Part shown: positions 1 through 5,758 of the stretch, in pieces | Layout of the letters: every line of letters begins with the position of its first letter | How positions within the stretch are numbered: position 1 is the stretch's first letter | Assembly: GCA_023396365.1 (NCBI GenBank) | Contig: JAEWWL010000056.1 | Location: forward strand, 1 to 6,946 | Direction of reading: 5' to 3' | From: Methanobacteriota archaeon | Lineage (GTDB): Archaea; Halobacteriota; Methanomicrobia; Methanomicrobiales; Methanomicrobiaceae | DNA length: 6,946 nucleotides | Translations under genes and position numbers: made by a program | Notes under the pieces: generated by a model | What the model saw: only the letters and a program-made list of their open reading frames with translations | Told to the model about the DNA's origin: nothing | Database searches by the model: none

Positions 1-213
1 AAAAACCGATTCAATCTCATCAGCACCGGTAATTATTCCTTCGGTTAAAAGGTAGCCGGCGGCGTATTCTGAGAGGTCTTTTGGACTTACAACCGCAGCT
101 GCCGCCTGCCTTCCGTTAACGTAGACAAAAACCGATGACTCCCTCGCAAGAGAGACTTTCTTTGGGCATGATTTGCCGTCCTGTATTTCAGTGCAGCTGT
201 AATTTTTATGCAT
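1..213 (-). CDS. fdhD: Formate dehydrogenase accessory sulfurtransferase FdhD, N-terminal part (cut by the window edge)
   Basis: The first 71 codons are visible, starting at ATG 213-211 and running off the left edge. The fragment has the FdhD N-terminal pattern: a VNG turn at residues 32-34, then SPKDL at 43-47 and AAGYLLTEGII at 51-61, which corresponds to the family's usual TP-x-D-LxELAxGFLLxEGII block. FdhD in characterised bacteria passes sulfur from a cysteine desulfurase to the Mo/W-bis-pterin cofactor, and this is needed for active formate dehydrogenase; a formate-using methanogen would need the same step. The catalytic CxxC region lies beyond the window, so activity cannot be judged. 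No clear Shine-Dalgarno sequence precedes the ATG. The nitroreductase gene lies 90 bp upstream on the same strand, with no minus-strand T-run between them, so co-transcription is possible but unproven. Confidence 0.8.
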   Translation of the reverse strand, partial: MHKNYSCTEIQDGKSCPKKVSLARESSVFVYVNGRQAAAAVVSPKDLSEYAAGYLLTEGIITGADEIESVF

Positions 214-303
214 CTTTTTTAAATTCCCTGATTTTTTTCCCTAAAGATTAATACTGCGGATACTGCCGGATATTTTTTTAATTTTTTTTTTGCAGGGCGT
301 CCC

Positions 304-1122
304 TTAAATCCATGATACATCAAGCGGCTTTCTCTTTGGAATTGCGTGCGGGACAAACTGCGGATATCCAAACATCAGTGCGTTTGAAAATACCCTGTCC
401 TTTGGTATTTCAAGCTCCTTTGAAATCGGCTCATAAAACATTGCAGCGCCTGCAACAAACCCGGCCCAGCACGTTCCAACCCCGAATGCTCCTGCGGCAG
501 TCTCAAAATGAGAAAGAGCAATTACTGAATCAACCTGTGCAAGAGGATTGTTTATTGGTGCATGTGCTACTAAAAGGTGAGGTGCACCGCGGCATATTAT
601 GTCGTATCCGCTCTCCCATGCACTGATAAGTCTGGGTGCAAAGCCTGCCATCGGATGAGGGGTGTTTACAAGAGTCTTCATCCACTCAATAGTAAGCGCT
701 GAAATTCTTTTCACTTTTTCTCTTTCATACACAACAGTCCACCCGACAGACTGTGCGTTGCACCCTGATGGTGCGTAGCGGGCAATATCAAGAATATCAA
801 GGATTGTGTCGCGGGAGACAGGCTGTGTTTTGTAGTTTCTAATCGATCGGCGCTTTTTAAGATAAATTCCGATATCCTCAGGCGTAATTTCTCCTGCTCC
901 TTTAAAAACAGGGTTTATAACTCCCGGCGGACTTCCGGCAAGAAGGGCATTTTCGGGGCAGAACGCCTCGCAGTGCCCGCAGTTAATGCACATGTTTTCA
1001 AGCTCGTCGGGGACATGTGGGATTTTTTTATCTTCGGGCTGTATAATAATTCTTCCAGGGCAAATCCGGCTGCATATGCCGCAGCCTGTGCAGAGTTTTT
1101 CATCAACTGTTATTGGCGGCAT
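304..1122 (-). CDS. Nitroreductase-family flavoprotein with N-terminal 2x[4Fe-4S] ferredoxin domain
   Basis: I choose the ATG at 1122 (272 aa) over the one at 1143 (279 aa), because an AGGAG lies 9 nt before 1122 while the 1143 ATG has no usable ribosome site. Residues 11-21 and 45-55 each carry CxxCxxCxxxCP, the signature of two [4Fe-4S] clusters in a bacterial-type ferredoxin. From about residue 83 the chain is a nitroreductase-like FMN domain, opening with KKRRSIRNY near 89-97 and containing the APSGCNAQ (about 117-124) and GTCWAGF (about 216-222) segments typical of the family. Such fusions are common in methanogens and clostridia; the ferredoxin part is thought to feed electrons to the FMN. 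Substrate and role are unknown. The protein is probably cytoplasmic: no signal peptide or membrane segment is seen. The gene is complete and ends with TAA at 306-304. Confidence 0.9.
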   Translation of the reverse strand: MPPITVDEKLCTGCGICSRICPGRIIIQPEDKKIPHVPDELENMCINCGHCEAFCPENALLAGSPPGVINPVFKGAGEITPEDIGIYLKKRRSIRNYKTQPVSRDTILDILDIARYAPSGCNAQSVGWTVVYEREKVKRISALTIEWMKTLVNTPHPMAGFAPRLISAWESGYDIICRGAPHLLVAHAPINNPLAQVDSVIALSHFETAAGAFGVGTCWAGFVAGAAMFYEPISKELEIPKDRVFSNALMFGYPQFVPHAIPKRKPLDVSWI

Positions 1123-1131
1123 TATAAGATT

Positions 1132-1183
1132 CTCCTGCAACATCCTTTATTCATATTAAGAGATAACGATTTTTCTTTTAAAA
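1132..1183 (-). promoter_or_regulatory. Putative promoter and ribosome site of the ferredoxin-nitroreductase gene
   Basis: Reading the minus strand, TTTTAAAA (1183-1176) is a TATA-like box and AGGAG (1136-1132) is a Shine-Dalgarno site 9 nt before the ATG at 1122. A transcript starting about 25 nt after the box would have a leader of roughly 30 nt that includes this site. The ribosome site is convincing; the TATA assignment is weaker. Confidence 0.45.
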
Positions 1184-1238
1184 CATTCCCATACATATTG
1201 CATGCAGACCGGATACATGCACACCGCACGCCAAATCA

Positions 1239-1260
1239 TTATATCAGATACTTTTAAAAT
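1239..1260 (+). promoter_or_regulatory. Putative promoter of the alkD-like gene
   Basis: TTATAT at 1239-1244 lies about 27 nt before the ATG at 1269, and a second AT-rich box, TTTTAAAAT, lies at 1252-1260. There is no Shine-Dalgarno sequence before the ATG. If the first box is used, the transcript would be leaderless or almost so, a common arrangement in archaea. Confidence 0.35.
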
Positions 1261-1268
1261 TTATTTCA

Positions 1269-1982
1269 ATGGATGCAGTGATAGAAAAGATAAGGCAGGA
1301 GCTTATGGAAAAGGCAGACCCTGCGATTCGTGAAAGCTCTAAGAGATTTTTTAAGGAGGAGCCGAAGTGCTACGGGATGAAGACTGCCGATGTCATAAAA
1401 ATTGCAAAGAAATACTACAAGGTTATTTCCGGCAGGCCAAAGTCTGAAATTTTTGAGCTCTGCGAAGAGCTCTATAAATCCGGATACATGGAGGAGTCAT
1501 TTATTGTATCGGAGTGGACAGCGTCGATGTCAGAGCGCTTTTTAAAAGATGACATCTTTGTCTTTAAGCACTGGATTGATACATACATCACAAACTGGGC
1601 CTCATGCGACGGGTTCTGCAATCATGCGGTCGGCGATTTCATAAAAAAATATCCTGAATCTATCCGGGAGCTTAAAAGCTGGACGCAGTCAGAGAACAGG
1701 TGGATGAGGCGTGCGGCGGCGGTGTCTTTAATAGTTCCTGCAAAGAAGGGTGAATTTTTAAAAGAGTCTGTTGAAATCGCCGATCTTTTGTTTTCTGATT
1801 CTGATGACATGGTGCAGAAAGGCTACGGGTGGCTTTTAAAGGAGCAGAGCCGCGTTCACACAAAAGAAATTTTTGATTATGTTATGAAGAACAAAAAGAG
1901 TATGCCCAGGACATCTCTTCGATACGCAATCGAGCTTATGCCAAAGGAGTTAAAGGCAGAGGCGATGAAGAAGGACTGGTGA
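1269..1982 (+). CDS. AlkD-family DNA glycosylase (DNA alkylation repair protein)
   Basis: A complete 237-aa protein, the usual length for AlkD. It is alpha-helical throughout, as expected for the HEAT-like repeat fold that wraps DNA. The residues that define the active cleft in Bacillus cereus AlkD (Trp109, Asp113, Arg148, Trp187) have counterparts at almost the same numbers: Trp110 and Asp114 in NWASCD, Arg147/Arg148 in RWMRRAA, and Trp188 in GYGWLLKE. AlkD removes bulky or cationic alkylated bases such as N7-methylguanine and N3-methyladenine without flipping the base, starting base-excision repair. The match of all four positions suggests an active enzyme rather than a non-catalytic relative; the substrate is inferred from the family. 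The gene stands alone and converges on the nuclease gene, with stop codons only 18 bp apart. Confidence 0.92.
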   Translation: MDAVIEKIRQELMEKADPAIRESSKRFFKEEPKCYGMKTADVIKIAKKYYKVISGRPKSEIFELCEELYKSGYMEESFIVSEWTASMSERFLKDDIFVFKHWIDTYITNWASCDGFCNHAVGDFIKKYPESIRELKSWTQSENRWMRRAAAVSLIVPAKKGEFLKESVEIADLLFSDSDDMVQKGYGWLLKEQSRVHTKEIFDYVMKNKKSMPRTSLRYAIELMPKELKAEAMKKDW

Positions 1983-1983
1983 G

Positions 1984-2010
1984 TCCGGGTTTTTTTCGGA
2001 TCACTTTTTG
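1984..2010 (+). terminator. Terminator of the alkD-like gene
   Basis: Directly after the TGA stop lie a seven-T run (1990-1996) framed by a short TCCG/CGGA inverted repeat, and a second T-run at 2005-2009. Archaeal transcription ends at such T-runs. The second run lies inside the 3' end of the convergent nuclease gene. Confidence 0.5.
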
Positions 2011-3503
2011 TTCTCATCATCATTTCTTTCTTTTTCCCTTTCGACACACTCAAAGTCGATGTATCCTTTGTAAGGATCTGCAAGAATGAGTCTGACCTTT
2101 ACTTTTTCGCCGACATAAAGACCGCTTTCTCTCTGCATTATCCGCCCTTCGGCAGGCGGGGAGATGAGCCTTGCATAAACGCCTTTTTGTGATGCTCCGG
2201 TTACAAACGCATCAAATATTTCTCCGATTCTATCACGCAATAAAACTGCGGCTGCGGCTTTTCTTACATATCTTTCAACTTTTTTAGAGCTTCTCTCGCG
2301 GTCCGAGAGCCATCCGGCAAGGTCTTTTAGCTCATCGAAGTTATACGGGCATTTCCTGTTTTCAAGTGCGGCTTTGATTAATCTCTGGTTTATTAAATCA
2401 ACATACCTGCGGTTAGGAGCCGTTGCGTGAGTGTAGTCGGTAACGGCCAGAGCGAAGTGGCCCACAGGTTTTCTGTTTGCTTTTAAGGGCAGATATTCGC
2501 CCTGCCCGATGAGTTTTATTATCGTAACCGAAAGGTCGGGAAATCTGTCAGGGTCTTTTTCCATCTCGGTGATTAAAAACTGTGTGAGCGCCCGGGAATC
2601 AGGATTCTTCGGAAGTTTTGTGCCATATCTTTTAGCGGTTGCAACGATTCCCTCCCAGTCCTTTGGAAGTCTTACAACCCTTTGTATCATCGGCATGCCG
2701 GATTCGCCGATAAATCCGACGACTGTTCCGTTGGCGGCGACCATGAACTCCTCAATTAAGCATCTTGCAGCGTTTTGCTCCTGGACAACAAGGTCTAAAA
2801 CCTCTCCGTCCTCAATTACCGGGTTTGCCTCTATTGTCTTAAGGACAAGAGCGCCTTTTTTGATTCTTCGCTTCTTTAATAAGAGTGCAGCTTCGTGCTG
2901 GATTAGTATCTGCTCTTTTAGGCCCGCAACTTTTAAGACCGATTCGGGAACATCAGTTTTTCCTTCCAGCCAGTCGCCGATTATCTCATAGACAAGCTTT
3001 GCCCTGTTCTGCACAATCGCCCGGAAGACATCGCCTCTTTTAAACGTCCCGTTCTTCATGACAGTGTATGAGATTACAACCGCCATGCAGTCCTGGCCGG
3101 GAAGAAGTGATGAAATACCTTCGCAAAGTTCACGCGGAAGCATTGTGAATGTCTCAATTCCTGTGTAGACTGATGTTCCGTTGTGCGCTGCACGCTTATC
3201 GGTGTCTGATAGTTTTGGAACATATGTGTCGACATCTGCAATTGCGATGTAGACCTCTGTTGAGCCGTCAGGATTTTTTCTTGCAAATTCCATCTGGTCC
3301 AGGTCCATTGAGTCGTAATTGTCTATTGACGACCAGAGAAGGTTTCTTAGATCAGTTGTTTTTTTGAATTTTTTTATAGTCTTTTCAGGATTTATCCTTC
3401 CTACTTCATTCTTTATTTTGTCTGAAAAGAACGGATCAAATCCATAGCTTTTCATGACGTCGTATGCGATTTTTTTAAGGTCGACATCAGAATTACCGGG
3501 CAT
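2001..3503 (-). CDS. RNase II/RNase R-family 3'-5' exoribonuclease (RNB domain), short archaeal form
   Basis: A complete 500-aa protein. The RNB catalytic domain starts near residue 58 with SIDNYDSMDLDQ, followed by IAIADVDTYV (86-95), GTSVYTG (109-115) and MLPRELCEGISSLLPG (121-136). THATAPNRRYVDL (358-370) matches the family's TSPIRRYPDL block with its RNA-binding arginine. Residues 428-487 look like a C-terminal S1-like domain. The family degrades single-stranded RNA processively from the 3' end using a Mg2+ site. Only about 57 residues precede the RNB domain, so the cold-shock domains of E. coli RNase II/R are absent. Of the aspartates equivalent to E. coli RNase II D201, D207, D209 and D210, the first three are present (D61, D67, D69) but the fourth is Gln70. 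I recall the same DLDQ form from haloarchaeal relatives, so it is probably a subfamily trait rather than damage. The tail (KEKERNDDENKK) is charged. Confidence 0.93.
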   Translation of the reverse strand: MPGNSDVDLKKIAYDVMKSYGFDPFFSDKIKNEVGRINPEKTIKKFKKTTDLRNLLWSSIDNYDSMDLDQMEFARKNPDGSTEVYIAIADVDTYVPKLSDTDKRAAHNGTSVYTGIETFTMLPRELCEGISSLLPGQDCMAVVISYTVMKNGTFKRGDVFRAIVQNRAKLVYEIIGDWLEGKTDVPESVLKVAGLKEQILIQHEAALLLKKRRIKKGALVLKTIEANPVIEDGEVLDLVVQEQNAARCLIEEFMVAANGTVVGFIGESGMPMIQRVVRLPKDWEGIVATAKRYGTKLPKNPDSRALTQFLITEMEKDPDRFPDLSVTIIKLIGQGEYLPLKANRKPVGHFALAVTDYTHATAPNRRYVDLINQRLIKAALENRKCPYNFDELKDLAGWLSDRERSSKKVERYVRKAAAAVLLRDRIGEIFDAFVTGASQKGVYARLISPPAEGRIMQRESGLYVGEKVKVRLILADPYKGYIDFECVEREKERNDDENKK

Positions 3504-3530
3504 AGTATTCTTCTCTGTAATACTTCCTGA

Positions 3531-3538
3531 AATAAATT
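3531..3538 (-). promoter_or_regulatory. Putative TATA box of the RNase gene
   Basis: AATTTATT on the minus strand lies about 30 nt before the ATG at 3503, predicting a start site near 3509 and a leader of only a few nucleotides. No strong Shine-Dalgarno sequence precedes the ATG. The phased repeat block begins about 13 bp further upstream, where it could affect this promoter. Confidence 0.35.
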
Positions 3539-3550
3539 GCCCTGAAAAAT

Positions 3551-3644
3551 TAGTGGAAAAGTGGAGAAAAACTGGTGGAAAACTGGTGGAAAGTGGTGAA
3601 AAGTGGTGGAAAACTGGTGGAAAGTGTTGGAAAACTGGTGGAAA
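3551..3644. repeat. Nine tandem 10-11 bp units with helically phased A-runs
   Basis: The block splits without gaps into nine units: TAGTGGAAAA, GTGGAGAAAA, ACTGGTGGAAA (twice), GTGGTGAAAA, GTGGTGGAAA, ACTGGTGGAAA, GTGTTGGAAA and ACTGGTGGAAA. Every unit ends in three or four A on the plus strand, and the A-run centres are on average 10.6 bp apart, close to one helical turn. Phased A-tracts bend DNA, and alternating A/T and G/C at about 10 bp is the pattern preferred by archaeal histones. The plus strand is nearly free of C, with many GG pairs. The block lies 48-141 bp before the RNase start codon. Reading frames cross it on both strands, but they are low-complexity products of the repeat. Confidence 0.9.
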
Positions 3645-3661
3645 ATATTAAAAAAATTCCT

Positions 3662-3737
3662 TAATACAAAAATTAAAAAAAAATCATAATACAAAAATCT
3701 AAAAAAAATTCATAATACATAAAAAAAACTAAAAATT
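3662..3737. repeat. Three imperfect ~25 bp A-rich direct repeats
   Basis: Units begin TAATACAAAAAT at 3662 and 3687 and TAATACATAAAA at 3713, each followed by a long A-run. They are 25, 26 and 25 bp long and directly adjacent. They follow the 10-11 bp repeats after a 17 bp gap, so most of the space between the RNase gene and the tRNA gene is repetitive. Function is unknown; on the minus strand the T-runs could also end transcripts from the tRNA side. Confidence 0.7.
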
Positions 3738-3765
3738 ACTTTTTTTAACAAAGCCGATGCTGTTT

Positions 3766-3791
3766 AAAAAAATATTTTTAAAAATGTAAAA
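3766..3791 (-). terminator. Terminator of tRNA-Gly
   Basis: On the minus strand, directly after the discriminator base, are the T-runs TTTTT (3784-3780) and TTTTTTT (3772-3766), separated by an A-rich stretch. This fits T-run-dependent termination by archaeal RNA polymerase. Confidence 0.5.
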
Positions 3792-3863
3792 TGCGCCGAC
3801 CGAGATTCGAACTCGAGTTTAGGCGTTGGCAACGCCTAGTGATAACCACTACACTATCGGCGC
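3792..3863 (-). tRNA. tRNA-Gly (anticodon GCC)
   Basis: The 72-nt minus-strand sequence folds as a complete cloverleaf. The acceptor stem GCGCCGA pairs fully with TCGGCGC. The D arm is GTG/CAC with the AGTGGTTAT loop. The anticodon stem AGGCG/CGCCT closes a TTGCCAA loop, giving anticodon GCC. The T stem TCGAG/CTCGG closes the TTCGAAT loop, and the discriminator base is A. The variable loop is four nucleotides. No CCA is encoded and no intron is present. It reads the GGC and GGU glycine codons. I see no duplicate of its 3' end elsewhere in the window, so there is no sign of an element integrated into it. Confidence 0.96.
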
Positions 3864-3907
3864 ACATCTGCTTTCGCGTGGTGCTCTACAATATACGCAT
3901 TAAATTG

Positions 3908-3924
3908 TTATAAATATTTCGAAA
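3908..3924 (-). promoter_or_regulatory. BRE and TATA promoter of tRNA-Gly
   Basis: On the minus strand TTTCGAAATATTTATAA combines a purine-rich BRE-like part (CGAAA) with a TATA box (TATTTATAA). A start site about 25 nt downstream, near 3887, would leave a roughly 24-nt 5' leader for RNase P to remove. This is the best-formed promoter in the window. Confidence 0.6.
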
Positions 3925-4300
3925 TTCGTTTAATTTGTTTGTTTTTTTATAGAATTTTGGAATTGGTTTGAGGGGATATATAAGAATTTTTTTTTTAAAT
4001 CGAAACGAAAAATGAATTTACAGAATATTTTCAGCAGTATTCTCACACTGTTAAAAGAAACAGGAGAGCAGGATAAAAATTATTCTCATTAACAAAGATT
4101 CTTCAATTAAGCAAAATGCTAGAAACATTATGGATTTTACTCCGGTTCTCTTTGGCACCAGAGAAGGATAGGGATGGTTGGATTATAAGGTTGAAGAGTG
4201 CTTGGTGAATGCAAATTAAAGAGTTCTCAAAAAATGTCTCGTTGATATATAGTTCTTTTAATCTTACTTTGCATATCCCCTATTCCCTCTAACCCCTATG
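3925..4300. other. Gene-poor spacer with a promoter-like box and two very short reading frames
   Basis: No gene of normal length is seen on either strand. A plus-strand TATA-like box, GATATATAAG (3975-3984), lies about 32 nt before an ATG that opens a 26-codon frame (4012-4092, beginning MNLQNIFSSILTLLKE). A second frame of 30 codons (4116-4208, beginning MLETLWILLRF) follows in the same direction. Neither has a recognisable relative. They could be chance frames, a small peptide gene or remnants of a decayed gene. A possible hairpin lies at 4146-4165 (TTCTCT, 8-nt loop, AGAGAA). Confidence 0.4.
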
Positions 4301-4302
4301 CG

Positions 4303-4315
4303 AATAAATATATAT
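4303..4315 (+). promoter_or_regulatory. TATA box of the MNT nucleotidyltransferase gene
   Basis: AATAAATATATAT ends 28 nt before the ATG at 4344, predicting a start near 4336 and a leader of about 8 nt. No Shine-Dalgarno sequence is seen, which fits a nearly leaderless message. Confidence 0.5.
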
Positions 4316-4343
4316 CCGGCTATTCAAAATCTGACTCAGTAAA

Positions 4344-4658
4344 ATGACTTCGATTGTGCTTAAAGATCCGGGTGAAGAGGAGCTTAGTCTCATGCGTTCC
4401 AGACTCCGTGAAATTAAAGCTGCATTTGGAGTCAGAAGGATAGGAATATTCGGTTCGGTAATCAGAGGGGAAGAAAAACCATCCAGCGATATTGATATTC
4501 TTGTTGAATATGAGACAGGGTTTGCGACTTTTAAAAATTTCATGGGTTTAATCGAACATCTTGAAGAGATGTACAAAAGACCTGTTGATCTTGTAACTAC
4601 CGGAGGAATTAATCCTTACATCCGGCCATATGTGGAAAAAGAGGTTGTCTGGTGTTGA
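4344..4658 (+). CDS. MNT-type minimal nucleotidyltransferase, MntA-like antitoxin
   Basis: A complete 104-aa protein. It carries the nucleotidyltransferase signature G-S-x10-D-x-D exactly: Gly37-Ser38, then Asp49 and Asp51 in SSDIDILVE. A third acidic residue, Asp82 in RPVDLVT, is at the place expected for the third metal ligand. Small MNT proteins of this type are usually antitoxins next to HEPN (DUF86) RNase toxins; in Shewanella, MntA adds AMP groups to the HepT toxin and so silences it. All three acidic residues are kept, so catalysis is plausible. The normal partner would be encoded directly downstream and overlapping, but only a short HEPN-like beginning is found there. Alternative reading: an orphan antitoxin acting on a HEPN protein encoded elsewhere. 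Confidence 0.9.
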   Translation: MTSIVLKDPGEEELSLMRSRLREIKAAFGVRRIGIFGSVIRGEEKPSSDIDILVEYETGFATFKNFMGLIEHLEEMYKRPVDLVTTGGINPYIRPYVEKEVVWC

Positions 4659-4780
4659 AACCGGCTGAGATATATCTTTGGCACACCGCACTTTACCTTA
4701 TCATCCCGGTCCTGCCGGTGCAGTTCATTGCAGTTCATATAACAAACACCTTATTTTCGCTCAGCAACAATCTCTCATAA
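4652..4780 (+). pseudogene. Possible truncated remnant of a HEPN (DUF86) toxin gene
   Basis: A frame of 42 codons starts at GTG 4652, overlaps the end of the MNT gene by 7 nt and stops at TAA 4780. It begins VLKPAEIYLWHTALYLI. From memory of the family, many HEPN/DUF86 toxins begin in a similar way (KPxExYLxHIxxExxYLI), and they normally overlap or abut the MNT gene just as here. After about 15 residues the similarity ends; the rest is a hydrophobic stretch unlike HEPN, and the catalytic RxxxxH motif is missing. I therefore infer a toxin gene deleted after its first codons. It could also be a chance open frame or a small hydrophobic peptide gene. It ends 1 nt before the next start codon. Confidence 0.35.
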
Positions 4781-4781
4781 T

Positions 4782-5381
4782 ATGGCAGCCACTGAAATTG
4801 AGGATATACTTCTCTTTGTTAAAAACTTTTTAGGGCAGTCAGGATCACATGGTCTTTCACACACACTCCGTGTCACCCGTCTTTGCGCAGAGATAGGAGA
4901 AGCAGAGGGTGCGGATATGAAAGTCTTAATCCCGGCCGCTTTATTTCACGATGTCGCCCGGCCGCTTGAGAAGAAAACAAAAATTCCGCATGAAGAGGAG
5001 GGAGCACGGATTGCAGAGGAATATCTGAGAAACACCGGCTGTGATGAACCCTGTATCAGTGCAATTGTTCATGCGGTACGCTCGCACCGCTACAGCACAG
5101 GCGAAAAACCAAAAACCTTGGAGGCAAAAGTTTTATCTGACGCCGACAAACTCGATGCAATGGGGGCAATCGGGATTGCACGGACCTTTATGCAGGCAGG
5201 AGAACACGGAGACGGAATAGAAGATGCCATTTCCCATATTCATGAAAAACTGCTGAAACTAAAGGAGCTGATGTACACAAGCACCGCCAAAGAGATTGCA
5301 AAAGAAAGGCATGCACTGCTAAAGCATTTTGCAGACCAACTCGAAGATGAGGCGATAAGCTGTGGGGATTTTCTTTTTTAA
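4782..5381 (+). CDS. HD-domain phosphohydrolase, YpgQ/YedJ-like
   Basis: A complete 199-aa cytoplasmic protein. It shows the ordered metal ligands of the HD superfamily: His27 in SHTLRV, His56-Asp57 in ALFHDVARP, His97 and His102 in VHAVRSHR, and an aspartate in LSDADKLDAMG (residues 118-128). The LSDADKLDAMGAIGIARTF segment (118-136) is characteristic of the YpgQ/YedJ subgroup; Bacillus subtilis YpgQ hydrolyses nucleoside triphosphates to the monophosphate and pyrophosphate. A nucleotide-hydrolysing role is thus likely, but the substrate cannot be read from the sequence. The ATG at 4782 lacks a Shine-Dalgarno site. A weak TATA-like TTATTTT lies about 30 nt upstream (4751-4757), or the gene could be co-transcribed with the MNT gene. 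A functional link to the neighbouring toxin-antitoxin remnants is not evident. Confidence 0.88.
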   Translation: MAATEIEDILLFVKNFLGQSGSHGLSHTLRVTRLCAEIGEAEGADMKVLIPAALFHDVARPLEKKTKIPHEEEGARIAEEYLRNTGCDEPCISAIVHAVRSHRYSTGEKPKTLEAKVLSDADKLDAMGAIGIARTFMQAGEHGDGIEDAISHIHEKLLKLKELMYTSTAKEIAKERHALLKHFADQLEDEAISCGDFLF

Positions 5382-5390
5382 GAATTTCTG

Positions 5391-5409
5391 TTTTGAAATT
5401 TCTTTTTTG
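5391..5409 (+). terminator. Terminator of the HD-domain gene
   Basis: Shortly after the TAA stop are two T-runs, TTTT at 5391-5394 and TTTTTT at 5403-5408, preceded by a further T-run inside the last codons (5374-5379). This is a typical archaeal T-run terminator. Confidence 0.45.
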
Positions 5410-5706
5410 ATTCAGGGAATAAATTTTAAAAATCAGAGTAAATCTTAAATACATTCAAAAAAGGCCCTGATTGCCGTTTTTTAACACCCGTACAGAAGCC
5501 TCAGAATCGATGAACCAGGGCTTGCCCGACATTAACATCCTCTGAAAAAACCTGAAAAATAAGTGCCTTAAATTCGATGGAATCCTTCGTTTAAACTGCG
5601 TTAACCGCACGTATTGGCGTTATTTTAAATAACCCTTCAAAGACCTCTTCAAAATCCAAAAAGAAGGCCAGACTGAGGTTTTGGGGACTTGTGATGATTA
5701 AGCCGT
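5410..5706. other. Intergenic spacer without a recognisable gene
   Basis: About 300 bp with many stop codons in all frames. The only structure seen is a long-range inverted repeat, GCCCTG (5464-5469) with CAGGGC (5516-5521), 46 nt apart. The end of the spacer leads into the hicB promoter. It may hold decayed DNA, but I recognise no family in it. Confidence 0.4.
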
Positions 5707-5739
5707 GGTGATAATAATTTATATCACTATGGTGATAAT
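5707..5739 (+). promoter_or_regulatory. Putative hicB promoter with overlapping operator half-sites
   Basis: A TATA-like TTTATATC (5718-5725) lies about 35 nt before the chosen hicB start at 5759. Around it are three six-base half-sites: GTGATA at 5708-5713, its complement TATCAC at 5722-5727, and GTGATA again at 5732-5737. Each neighbouring pair forms a palindrome, with spacers of 8 and 4 bp, and the longer GGTGATAAT is repeated directly 24 bp apart. A repressor bound here would block the transcription factors, which fits the autoregulation known for HicAB systems. The DNA-binding protein is not identified. Confidence 0.5.
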
Positions 5740-5758
5740 TAAAACACAGGTATTTGCA

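Noticed and set aside
312..626. A 104-codon plus-strand frame inside the nitroreductase gene
   Set aside because: It is antisense to a clear conserved protein and its product resembles nothing known.
2509..2991. A 160-codon plus-strand frame inside the RNase gene
   Set aside because: Antisense shadow of the conserved RNB coding sequence; no family resemblance.
3452..3694. Reading frames across the tandem repeat on both strands (repetitive Lys-Trp-Gly-rich on plus, Phe-His-Gln-rich on minus)
   Set aside because: The apparent peptides are only the 10-11 bp repeat translated; they have no start signals and overlap the RNase promoter and coding start.
3551..3737. CRISPR array
   Set aside because: Units are 10-11 or about 25 bp and directly adjacent, with no unique spacers and no cas genes nearby.
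3792..3863. The tRNA-Gly gene as an integration site for a mobile element
   Set aside because: No copy of the tRNA 3' end and no integrase are visible in the window, although an element boundary beyond the window cannot be excluded.
5691..5697. GTGATGA, a perfect archaeal C-box motif, suggesting a C/D box small RNA
   Set aside because: No CTGA D box with the usual spacing follows, and there are no terminal inverted repeats around it.
5705..5758. An 18-residue N-terminal extension of HicB
   Set aside because: It lies over the TATA box and half-sites, is unlike HicB N-termini, and MEKSYNVRI at 5759 is the normal family start.
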